Shown here: piece after piece, positions 13,601 to 25,100 of the stretch
Numbering within the stretch: position 1 is the first letter of the stretch
Layout of the letters: the number at the start of each line of letters is the position of its first letter
Source of the DNA: Oscheius sp. JU75
Taxonomy: Eukaryota; Nematoda; Chromadorea; Rhabditida; Rhabditidae
Assembly (NCBI GenBank): GCA_037178855.1
Contig: JASJZC010000007.1
Span: forward strand, 10,602,001 to 10,666,000
Length of the DNA: 64,000 bases
Direction of reading: 5' to 3'
Notes under the pieces: model-generated
What the model was told of the DNA's origin: nothing
Database searches by the model: none
What the model saw: the letters and a program-made list of their open reading frames with translations, nothing else
Translations under genes and position numbers: made by a program

Positions 13601-14043
13601 TAAACACCTTTCTCTACCGTAGTGTGTGTTTCGCTGACCACTTCACCCCTCCCTAGTTGGCTGTCCAGCTAACACGGGCTGTTTGCCGACACCGGCGGGT
13701 GACTCTTGTTCCTTTGTTCACTTCACAGAGAGAGAGAGAGAGAGAGCGAGGCTACGGTCAGTCTGGGTCAGCCGGACAGGGGCAGAAAAAGCAGCTTGAC
13801 AGCTTTTTATCAAGATGTTTCAGGAATTCTGTGAAGTCTGAAAGTGACGAGGGATGCTCCTCGGGACGAGATTCCAATGGTCGAGATGCACCACCTCCAC
13901 AGGCGACGTCGCTTCTTGAGGCCACTACCCAGCACCCATTTGATGTTCAGTCCTACTACAATCCGGCAACTAACCCCTACTTCTCAATCAGCTCTAACAT
14001 TTACACCAATCCTAGTGATATCTTCTCAATTCATCAGCTATGA
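10652..14043 (+). CDS. Second, divergent Six-family homeobox factor
   Basis: Eight exons give 271 residues: 10652-10692, 10945-11032, 11948-12057, 12097-12175, 12295-12408, 12451-12555, 12594-12652 and 13824-14043. All junction phases agree. The SIX domain (about 18-130) is divergent: motif FLQQVPAYY replaces the usual [20 protein letters not shown] and [11 protein letters not shown] are well kept. The homeodomain reads [16 protein letters not shown] at its start and [13 protein letters not shown] in the recognition helix. The acidic, serine-rich tail ends SDIFSIHQL. The intron inside the SIX domain falls at the same codon boundary as in the neighbouring gene (after RL), which supports tandem duplication. 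This copy has an extra homeobox intron before VSNWF and two long introns of 0.9 and 1.2 kb. If 12652 were not a donor, the protein would stop at TAG right after the homeodomain. Confidence 0.9.
13727..13746. repeat. (AG)10 microsatellite
   Basis: Perfect AG dinucleotide run inside the last intron of the second Six gene, 77 bp upstream of its final exon. Confidence 0.85.
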
Positions 14044-15577
14044 TCTATGTTGCAGCTCGTTCTCTAGTCAGCCTCCCCCCGTTGCATGTTGTCATACTAT
14101 TTTTTAGTCGGAGAGGGGGCCATGTCCTACACCTCACAGTATTATCGCCAAGCTCTAACATGTGTCCCTCGAGTATTTTAATATTTTATGCAATGATTAT
14201 TGCCCACTGACCATTGTGTTTTTACTCGCGCCATAAATTGTGTTCTGTCAACGTGCTCAATGCCCTCGGGAGCTTCGGCAGCCCTCTCAAATCAAAATCT
14301 TCATAATATGTAAGCTGGACAAGGAAAGAGTGGGATGATCGAAAAGAGAGAGTGAAACCCGTGTTGTGGTCCTGGTGAAGGAGGAGAAGAACCCGTGTCT
14401 AGATCAGACGATGAATGACAATCAACAGAAATAGCAGCAGTAGTCGAAATGATGTTCCTTGAGCAGAATTGCACAGCGGACCGTGACAGCCACAAATAGT
14501 TAGCCGGATAGGCTCCAGCTCTCGTCTGTGTGCCGTCGGAATGAATAGTTCTTTCGACGTTGTATCTAAAATGTGCGTTGTAAAAAATATTACAAAAGAT
14601 TACCTATACACCCGGCATGATCCCCTAAAGCCCGGATTATGCTATGATTGTAGCCGTGAATGTCCGAAAGACATCCTCGAACGTAGCCATGACGTCTCCT
14701 CCCTGGAAAGGAAATGACTACTATTATGGTCAGACTCTATCCTTACCTCCCACCACGTCATTCATTCGTAACGTAATGCACATGTCCGAGCAGTTCTTCA
14801 CGTACAAGAAGTTTCGATCCAAACTGAAAATTATTTTATACACTAAACTGTTTTGATCAGTTTTTTAATTGACTACTTCAGAAAATGATCTTATTTACTT
14901 AAAATACTAAGTCAAACTGTACTCGATCGTTGTTTGACAGATTGACAGACTTAGGACATTGTTTTTTCCTAACCGTACGTTTACAGTTTTTTTGGGACAA
15001 CGAAACAGTTTTTCTAGGCAAGACTTATCAAAAACTTATTAAAAAAACCAAGTGCTTATTACAGTGACTCGTTTTCTCGGTACGGTTGCGCTCTCATTCT
15101 CTTAGTCGAAACAGTACCATTTCTCTCTTTGAGACAGTAAAAAAAAACAGAAGAATACAAGCAGTCATCAAAGTTGTGACTAGCAACTAGTCACTACCTG
15201 GCTATGTAACTTTCAAATGGTCCAAACAGGCCTTGGTACCAAAAGTTGAGGCTTATAACTTGCTAATAAATCATTGGTAGAGATCTATTGACAACTGTGA
15301 GCGTTTCCTTTAACAATGTTTTTCAAAGAACCAAAACAAAACAAACCTATTTCGATCACAGTGATTGTCGAAAGACATCGGTTTCCTGTATAGATGCGAG
15401 ATGTAGTCAAAGTTGTCCTCCAGATACGGGCTCATGCAGCTGTAGCACGGCAGCCGTAGTGCTGAAAAACTTAGCGTCACAACCGTTTAAGGCCCAATTA
15501 TGGTTTTCCGGCAATACGTTAAACTTGTATTTCGGAGGTTGTCAAGTGTTTTCTGTTTTTTCCTTCTCTACGTGCAG

Positions 15578-15723
15578 ACACACTGCTGAACCTAAAGGAG
15601 AAACCCATTGTTTCGGACTTCTTCCGCGATTGTTTTGCGCCCAACTACGAGTGTCAATCAAGCTGGCGCGCAAAGAGGCGAATCACTCCCAGCTGCGCAT
15701 TCCTGAACACAGGAGGATGCTAA
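15578..15723 (+). CDS. Possible terminal exon, Cys-containing peptide
   Basis: After a TTTTTTCC...CGTGCAG acceptor, one frame (phase 1) runs 48 codons to TAA at 15721-15723. It holds four cysteines, with motifs EKPIVSDFFRDCF, NYECQSSW and a C-terminal NTGGC. No convincing upstream exon was found, although an open frame lies at about 15370-15560. This may be the end of a secreted peptide gene or a chance frame. Confidence 0.22.
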
Positions 15724-18308
15724 TTTAAATGCATGATGAATGAACTCTATTTAGTCAGTCCCCTTTAGTGAGCCATTTTTTGTGTAGATAGCAGCGTAGG
15801 CAACCGGAAATTGAAGAGATTTATCCGGAGTCTTGGGGGCCAGCGAGAGTGAAAGACATCATTTGAGTGATGAGGGGAACGGCTGGTCGCCCCGAGCGCG
15901 TTTTGGGAATAGAAAAAGACGAGCTTGACTGCGAGGAATATATTAGCTGAGATATACACGTAGTATACATAGAACGTGATATTTGAATTGGGAAGAGATA
16001 CCACGCTTTAGAGAGATTACGATACTTAGGTACTTCCAGAGACACATGAATCTATTAGATCTAAGGGGCAGTCAAGCAGAAGTCACTTGGGAAAGCGGGG
16101 ACAGAACTTAACAACTTTCACAATTGTGAAGTCAGATTTGTAGACAACGACTTTGATGATGTTGGGCAACATTGCATGATAGCAGAGTCAGTTTTGACGT
16201 AGAATGTGACAGATTATGTCAGAAGAACTGTAAATTTTTGGCAGAAGATCTCAAGTCACCGGTTTTGACACAAAATGTCTAGAATCTTGATTCTCTTTGA
16301 AGCATCTCTATCTCTGCATGATACTCCCATCCCCCAAGTTTTTACAAATTAGAATCCTCCCGACCCCACTTCATTTTGAAGAGTCCTCGTCTCTCGATGT
16401 TGCCCTTTGGCCCGGAAAACTGCGGGAAGTGCATAAATCGCGACCTGCGAAGAATGATTAGGCATTCCTTCAAACTAAAGTGACGGCGTTCCCCGGTATT
16501 TCGGATGGACCCATATGGCGTCGACTACTTTGGGAGCGCGTTGGACCAGATTAGGGCAACGATCCAATTAAAAGACAACGAGAAGCGCCGCATTAACGCC
16601 CGCTCAAGCGACAATCCTACGTACCTCTCAAGTGGAAGTCAAGCGCAAAGTGAGGGTCAAGCTGGGTACAAAAAGTTGATAGGCAGACTGAAAGAAAGAG
16701 AGCAACCTGTGGAGAAGTCGGAGACATTGGCTAGAAGATAGGAGAAGAGCTGGAGGACGTCTGCCGCCATAGCAGACAATGTCCGTCGAGAGGGTATGAG
16801 TGACAAGTCGGTCCGGATTGGATTTAGCCCTCTGAGGCCTCCATTTCGATGACTGACGCCTTCAAACGCGCTAATTCCGCCATTTCTTCACACTAGCATC
16901 ACAGCCATCAAAAACACTATTTTGGCCCCAGACGGTGGCCTAGTATCCTGTGCTTCATTTGGCTGCGAATTCCGGGGGACACCTCTGCTCTTTTACTTCC
17001 GGTAGAAAAGCTCAATCAGCTGAACATAGGCCAATTCCGCCATTTGCAGGCCATCGGAAGAGGAAATAGCACATCTGCACCCCGGAATAATCTTCTTTTA
17101 ATAACTTTCACTAAGTTTCTTGAGCGCTCCCTATCTAATTAATCTCGTCGGGAGACTGAGCACGGGAGATAAATGAAAGAGCACCTGCTCCCTGCTGTCC
17201 CCATGAAGCAAAAATTGCCTCCTCACTCGAAGAGCGTTTCATCTTATCGAAGGTGTCGCGGAAAAGTGTGTAACAGCTTCGGTAGAGCCATTAGTTGCGA
17301 TAACATGCGGAGCGCTTTGATCGTCTGACAGGAGCTTCCCTCAAAAGATTTAGCAGTTTACAGCGACATCTGGACAGACGACCTTTGACGCTCTTCTTGT
17401 AGCAATGAATTAACTTTTTCGGGCCTAGACTAATCCAGATGATGAACAGCTAAATCTGCTATTCATGAATATGTCCGGAAATTACTTTGTGCAATGAGAA
17501 GACTTCAGGCGGAAAATGTTCAAAACGGCAATTAGGTAGAAAGTAGCAGGACCACAATTATGCAGGTGTGTGTTTAGAAGGGACAGAGTTATTAAAGTTT
17601 TTCAGACGCTACTTCCTGTGTACCCGTTTTTTCTTCCAGCTTTCCTCAGAGGCTTCTGGAGGTATAAAAACGAAATATGTGTGCATGGAGCCGTGGCAAT
17701 TTGATGAGCCATTGTCGACTGAAGAGAGAGGAGTGCTCTAGCCCAATCTAGACGAATATCAAGACGTTTATGAGAAAAGGTGCTCCCGACGGACCCCGAC
17801 GAAGAGCTCATCCCCAAAACTCGTCAGCCGGTGCGAAACCTCGTTAGTGCATCTGCTCTGCCCTATTTCGCATGGAGGGCCGCCAACACACCTATTACCC
17901 GGGGCCCAAAACGAACTGCCAAATGGGTCCCCAGAAGATAGAAGAAGGGGGTTAGAGGTGTGGGGCGACGAGGGTCCTTAGTGCACCCCAGGGACGGCAC
18001 AGGAAAACGGGCCTTCTGGTCCGCTTAAGGTGCCAAAGCGACAACCATCTCCCCACTCCCATATTGACAAGATTGCTAGCTAGAAGTCTATGCGAAAATG
18101 TTTGGAAATTACTGGTATTTCAGAGGCAATTGACAGCTTAACGCTTCACATCTTGTTAATTAATTGCAGAGAGAAAGACGTCAAGGTTAGGAGGCGCAAA
18201 TTGAAAAACATGGAATCAAGCGAAAGAAATTGAAGTCCTCGACAGAAGAGGCTCTTCTGAAAAAGGAGAGAGAGTCTTGAACAAACTTGGATCAAAAAAG
18301 TGTGTCTA

Positions 18309-18656
18309 CTAGCGCTGAGGATCAGATTGGACAGAGGAGTGGTTAGAGAATCGTAGTAGAAATAGAAGTAGAAGTCTAGAGACTTCTATAAGAAAATGCC
18401 AACCTGAGTCTTCAAAAGTAGCCGGATCGTGTACATTAGCGAGAATAAAGGAGAAGAGTTTTGTGAACTGTGAGGTCATTTGGACCGGCTGTCCTCTCCT
18501 CTGTTTCTGCTGCTCAGATACAGGTAGAGTAGCCGTCATTGGAGTCGGCTGCGCATCGCCGGCGCCGCCACGAGGCAGGTGCGGCCAGAGGGGGGCGGGG
18601 CACGTAACGCTGTTTAGAGCGCTTGCGAGCGAATAAAACGAATCAGGCACCGCCAT
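18309..18656 (-). CDS. GC-rich open frame, possible first exon
   Basis: The minus strand has an open frame from ATG at 18656. Its first 70 codons are GC-rich and encode a Pro/Gln-containing segment (MAVPDSFYSLASALNS..., then GGAGDAQPT and SEQQKQRRG). A weak donor (CAG|GTTGGC) lies near 18404. The composition resembles the GC-rich first exon of the second Six gene. I found no downstream exon to continue it, so it stays speculative. Confidence 0.2.
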   Translation of the reverse strand: MAVPDSFYSLASALNSVTCPAPLWPHLPRGGAGDAQPTPMTATLPVSEQQKQRRGQPVQMTSQFTKLFSFILANVHDPATFEDSGWHFLIEVSRLLLLFLLRFSNHSSVQSDPQR

Positions 18657-21600
18657 GCCTGAGTGACGAGGCCTAGAAAGAGTGCTACTCGGACAGAGAG
18701 ACAGACAGGATGCTCACTTGATACGATAAGCTCTAACTTGGCAACCACAACTCATGCGAAAAATCTCAAGGAGCCAGTGTTTTGCAGCTGTTTTCCGAGC
18801 TAATTGGAAATTTTGAGCAGGTTTCTTTGTTTTTGAACTGTAGTTTCTTAAGCCATATGCTATAATACCGGTCAGCGTACACTTGTTTTAGGCTTCTCAC
18901 AAGCCTTGATCTTGAAGTACTCTCTGCTCTCTCCACAGATCACCATCTTCAAAGAGATCAACATGTCTAGTCAGCAACACCCTGCTAACCACATCAACTC
19001 TTCAATATCACATTTTTCCCTCCCAAAGAAAAACGACCCTTCTTACCAGTCTCTGACCACAAGTTGCGCAAAGATTAGCCAGATTAACTGTTATAAATCA
19101 GCAGAATTTGCCGATCCCCTAGGAGGTCAAGAACACTTTCTTCCTATACAGCACAGGAATTATTCAGATACGGTAGCCGATTAGAGGCAGTTTCTTGATG
19201 GACAGGCTTGAAGCCGCACGGTGACTGCTGGCTTATTTATGCGGCAATTATACTATTAGGTGTCGAGAGTTTGCTTGGGGGGTCGGCCTCGTAAAAGGAC
19301 TTCAACGAAGTGACAGAGGGACTTTTTTTTCAGAAAACAAATATTTTCTACCCCATCCTCGGAGTGGCAATGAAACAGCACTCTCTGCCAGATTGTCGCA
19401 TGCTTACAAGTAGTTAAACACCCATGTAATTTGCATAATTGCGTAAGATTCAAGAATAGTCAAGGACAGCCGATCCTGACATGAAACTTTTACCTTGACT
19501 CTTCCAGCGCTGCTGCGGATGCTGATCTTTCCAGCCGGCCGTGCTGCCAGCAGATTCAATGCCAACTATGAAGAGAATTCCGACAAGGAATATCATATCT
19601 AAAAATGGCTGGAAAAGTTGGTATTGGGAAGTAGAGAGGGAGGAAGAAAAAAAAGCTTGTTCTAGCAGAATAATCATGTCGGCTATCATGTTACGCTGGT
19701 ACTGCCGTGGATGGAGAGAGAGAGGAAACGAACCGAGATGGGTACCGTGTGTGATAATTTCCTTTTGTGTGGGAAGGAGCGCGCATGATCTCGCAAATGT
19801 ACTTCGAGATGGGCGTTGAAAGCCGGGCGGGGTCATTCATCACTCGAGCAGCTCACAAACTTGGTCATGTTCGTTTTTCTCAGACTCCATTCTCTTAACA
19901 CATTCTTCCCTGAAAAGCACTCCCACTCCATTTGCTGATGGAGGCATTTTTTGGCTCGCTGCGGGCAGGCACACACACACACACATTTTGGACGCGGTAT
20001 AGTATAGGCGTGAAGATCAAAGTAATAGGTCTCTCTAAAGATGGGAGGTCATGAGGTGGACATGGAAGTGACTGTGGGCGTGCCTTCGAGGAGTGTGGGT
20101 AGCCAGCTAATAGCAACTGACAACGGAAATTACTGGCGCAGCGACAGATCGCACCAGATAGGGTGCGAGCTTCTGAAGTCATCAGGTTGTTTTCCCAGGT
20201 CATGTAGGTAAACATAAATCAGTTGGGGGAGATCTTGTGGCGGAGGCCAGTTGTGCCAACTGTCGTCAATTAGTCAAGGACTGGTAGAAGAGTAGCTGAA
20301 GAAAAAAAGGCCTCACTGTAGGTATGAGTGACCAAAAAAAGAATCAGTGAAAGGTCCGGAACGTTTCAATCAGACCTAATGGCGATTCGGGGGGTGCATG
20401 GAGACAGAGGGAGAGAGGACCACTAGAGCTCACATTCAATTTCTACGCAGGTGTGGCACCATGGTCTATACGCAGTTCCAGCTCATAAAGCAGGAGACGA
20501 ATGGCAAGAGGCCAGATTGCTTAAAAGGGTGGTGCGTAAACAGCGCGCAATGTTCCCCGGCCAATTTCCTTCTTGGCACCCGCAGACAATAGAAATCAGT
20601 GACAGGACTCCTAACACACTCAGCCTCCAAATCAAACGACAGAGTGCGATGAGGCTGGTCTTCTACCGTGAGACGGATGCGCGAGCACTAAGCATGAAAT
20701 AGTGTGAGCAGTCCGCAGCCTGTTGCCTAGGAAGAGGATTACCGTGGCGGGAAGGGCGTCCCGAGCTCAGTGTCAATCAAGGTAGGCCCAGCCTTGGAAG
20801 TTCTTTAAACAAAACGTATTGGTCAAGCAAACTTAGAGGTTACAAAGAGTCACTAAAACACTGTATCCATGTAATATCTTAAACTTTTTTAAGTTGACGA
20901 ACTTTTCAGCACATATGACAAACGGTTTCCGGCTAAAAACTAAACGTTCAAAGGTTGTATCGTGTTTTAAGACTTTTTAAACAGTCTTGGATTCACGTAG
21001 AAGTCTTGGACACAAGTTAAAAGTAACAGGCTTTCAAAATATTCTAGTTCAGTGATGTACAACAAAACCAATTCAGACTTTAGCAAAAGGGAAGGGAGTT
21101 CAAGCTATTACAGAAACGGTACGGTTAACATCAAAATGATCTTTTAACAAGTAAAGTACTGTCGCTGTTACAATAAAAACATTTAATGGAAAGTATTGAG
21201 GATTACCAGTCTATGCTGCAATGAGTTGTGGACCCTAGAAAAGACAAAACTGCTAATTCATCCGAACGACCCCCGGTTCAAGCAAACCTGTCAATACTGT
21301 TTGTCCCCGCAAAAAGAAGAAATAACAACGTCAAATGGAGGAGAACAGCGCTGTGAAGATATATACGGATTAGCTTATGCAGGCGCATCTCACCTGCTCT
21401 CTCCCCGCCGCTACCACTGCCTCATCTCTTCTTTACATCATTTTATCCAGCCCGGGGCAGATATGTTTGAGACAGAGAGAGAGAGAGAGAAGGGGAGAGA
21501 CTTTATACTCACAATATCACGCCCTGTTGCCTCAAGGCTCTATATCTTTGCGCCATCAGCGCATTCTCCACTAATGAAAGGGTGCAGCCAGGCATCAAAT

Positions 21601-22002
21601 CAAATCTCGACCCTGATAAAGTTAACGCCTCGCGCCATTCATTTAACGCCAATATAAGGCTCGGAGCAGTCCTCCATGCTCTTTCCTGGAATGACAACAA
21701 TAGCAACAGAGATGTTTTATGACACATAAGGGCTCTAAGAAAAACTATTCGGGGGTGAGAAAAGACCTAAGAGGGAAAAAGATGCGCTACACATACACGA
21801 GAGCCCATTATCTTCGTCCTAGCGCGGATTAAATTATGAGACGGGGCGACAGGGATATGTAAAAGCAAATAGAAGACAAAATATAACGGTGAGCATTCAA
21901 GACAATGAATTCATCAGGTTTTTTGAGTCAAGGGTAAGGTAAGGCACAGTAAGTAGGATAGAGATGTAAGGGGAACCCGTGTAGAATGGAGTACTGAGTA
22001 AA

Positions 22003-22033
22003 GGGGGGGAAGGGAAAGGGGGAAAAGGGGGGG
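22003..22033 (+). other. Potential G-quadruplex tract
   Basis: Four G runs of 7, 3, 5 and 7 bases (22003-22009, 22012-22014, 22018-22022, 22027-22033) are separated by loops of 2, 3 and 4 adenines. This fits the usual intramolecular G4 rule. It lies about 100 bp past the stop codon of ape-1, which runs on the other strand. Confidence 0.7.
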
Positions 22034-22130
22034 AAGAGAAAGACGTCTATTTGTTATCAGCTTCGATCGGGATGTTGAACATGATGAAGTTCAATCTAGA
22101 AGTGGTTGATTGTAAAAATAAAGAAATGTT

Positions 22131-25100
22131 TCACTTTTTCCTATGGCAGATGGCTGGGTAGAGAGAAAGATATGTACGGGGAGCGAGACCGACTTCCTTG
22201 CCTTCTTTGGTGTTCTTCTCGCATGTCCACCAGTTCTGAAAATATTTGAATATTGATGGCGCAAATGGTATTTAACTAGCAGTAGTTCTCACGAAAATGA
22301 TTCAACTTTTGAAGTATCTGAAGAGTTCTGTGTCACTAAAAAGTGTTAACAACCATTTGGTGAACACGTTTCCAAATCAAACATCAAGTTTATCAAATAT
22401 TTTGGAGGATTATATGGAAGTAACAGTGCACAATCAGCTGCGCATGCCGACTACGAACTGTTTGTTCTCCAATCTCTGGTACTAAAATTAGAGCTTTGAG
22501 AGTTTTTGTTCGAAACATTAGCAAAAAGGGTTCGATAGGAGATCAACTGGTACCAATCACAGCTGGCTCACTCGCTAGACCTGACCTGATAGAGAAATGA
22601 AATATATTTAGTATCAGACGTCTACTAAACCCTAAAAACATCGACGGGGATCGTACCCTGGTTGCTTGTGCTAACTGTTTGACAGATCTTTGATATATTC
22701 ACAAAATCTCTCACCTTCTCGACATCATCTTTCTTCACAACGCGAAGTTCTTCTCCAGCCAAGAAAGACAGTTCGTCATCGTGCTCTCCGATATAGTCGT
22801 AAGCAGCATACACACGACCATCGTTCAAAATCCCTGTCCCGTTGTGAGCAGCCGCCAGGTAGTGGAGACAGTTGTCATAGCCCTAAACCCGTTTCTATGA
22901 ACAAACACTAAAGTTGAGGGTACCTCTTCCTCTTCTTCGCACTTTTCGACAGGTGTTTCCATGTCGGAGAGAGTTGAGGCCAGGACACAGGCTCCTCCTT
23001 CGACTAGCTGTCTAACCATTGGGAGGTTGTTGCATGAGGCGGCACAATGAAGAGGCGTCCAGCCATCACTGTCTTGGGCATTGACATCAGCATTGGCTTC
23101 AATGAGGAATTTGACAATCTCGTAGTGGCCGGCACAGATGGCATTGTGAAGTGCGGTAATGCCTTCATCGTTAGCGACGGAGACGTCTTTTAGCTAAAAC
23201 AGAGCTTTGAGTAAACTTATTAAAAATAGCTACCTTCATGGCACTGCTTCGAACCAAATCGAGCTCGCCCTCAAGAGCTGCATCCAACAAGAGTGCAAGG
23301 GGATCGAACTCAATCCTTCCCCTGCCCTTGCTGATTCCAGGTCGTTTCAGAATCCCCTTCGTTTGTCGAGCCTCAATTTCCATCAGTACATCCCGCTCAT
23401 CATCGGTTGTGACAGATGACGACTCTTCCGGGGTTGAGGGCGCCGGAATCGGAGAATGGTCCTGGGGCGCAGGAAGCATAACGGACTCATTCAAAGGCAT
23501 ATCAATTTCGGGAAGATAGTGCGACTTTCCGCGCTTCTGTTCTTCAAGAAGAGTTCGGATTATGGTGTCTGCTTCGGACATCGTAGTGCCGTCGGAAGCA
23601 GCCCAGGATCTAAAAGATACACTGTATCCTATTGTTTAATAGAAGATCGCTTTCACTATAAATTCGCTCTCGTACGATCTCGGAAATCCGAAAAACTATC
23701 CCTATTCAAAAGAAAGATTGCCCCGCCCATTTCTGATACCGTACCGCCTCGGCAACTGCAAAAACTGTCTCCTAGCTATCTCAACTACTCTCCTCCTATC
23801 TACCTCTAATCAAAACCACAGAAGTTTACCTTCTCTTTGTCGCTTTTAAGGAATCCGAACGGAGAGACACCGCATCCGTACGTCCTTGCCTTAACCGTGC
23901 TTCATCGAGGGATTCACCAAATGATGTAGGGCGAGTAACAATTTCTTCCGTAGCTCTAATCTGCTTGTCTCCATGATCTCTCGGTGGTGTAGGATGAGGG
24001 TCTTTGGGAGGTGAAGGACTGACATCTTGTCGGGTTGCAGGGTTAATGGGGACAGTCATAGGAGCAATAATTCTCGGCTCATTGGGAGGAGGAGATGGTT
24101 CGTCGTCCAAACAGGTAGGAGCCGGCCTCTTGGCAGGAGGAACATCTCTATCCACTTTCGTCATCACAACGTTGAAAGGCTCGACAGAAGCTCGGGGACG
24201 AACATCTTCACTAATAACCACGCGATCCTGAGAACGGTTCAAAACCTGAAAGACAGAGTGAGCAAAGAAAAAAGTAAGTCTAACCACTGTAGCAGACTCC
24301 TGTTGCATCCTTCTGTGTTCACTGAGAGCGGCAGCATTGGCGGCTTGCCTTCGTCTCCTCATGTCGTCCATCTGCTTTCGTAGACTTTCGACACGACTGG
24401 CGGCTAGACGAAGCTCCATTCGGTGTTCGTTCAGGTTCACAGTCAATGTTTGCAGCTCACTTTCCTTCTTGGCATTCTTGCTCTTTAAATCGATGGTCTC
24501 GCGCTCGAGCTCGCTCAATCTGAAAATGATAATTGAGCAATAGTATCTACGATACTGTCTGTGAACCGTATTTTCCACAAGATGTTTCAAGTCGGGAGTT
24601 GTCAATTGGAAGGATAGAGACAAACCGGGATGGACAGAATAGAAAAATGGATAGTAACATGACCTGAGAAGTCGATAGAATCGAAGCTATAGGTAGTTGC
24701 AAAGAAAGGGTTGATCGACTTACGAGAACAAAGTGACAGATGAGCAACGAAGAATGACGATTATCAAGGAGAAAGGTTCAGATGGATAGGAACAGGCAGA
24801 GTAGTTCAAATAGACAGGGAAAGGGTAATAGGTTTGAGGATGAGAAATCGATATTAACAATATACACGACGACTTGATAAAAACTTTAGGGCTACAAAGA
24901 AGGACAAGCGGTAAGCCTACCTTCTGAGCTCACTCTCCTCATCGGCAACATCTCGTTTGAGAGCAGTCACTGCATGATGGATATTTCTTCCCGATTCAGC
25001 TCTCTGCTGCTGAATTCTCTCTTCTTCTCGGCGATTGGCCTCGATCATTCGCCTCTGCTGCTCAGCAAAGTCGACGAGCTGCTCGTAGCTACTATAACAC

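Larger units (their letters stand above)
14044..22130. other. Gene-poor 8-kb interval
   Basis: I found no complete gene here. Open frames are short and mostly mutually exclusive. Possible exceptions are listed separately: an exon-like piece at 15578-15723, a GC-rich minus-strand frame at 18309-18656 and a G-rich tract at 22003-22033. An AG run lies at 21474-21490. The interval may hold regulatory DNA for the Six genes or for ape-1. Confidence 0.45.

Noticed and set aside
19450-19836. 128-codon minus-strand ORF with a hydrophobic stretch
   Set aside because: Mixed, low-complexity composition, an overlapping open frame on the other strand and no family features.
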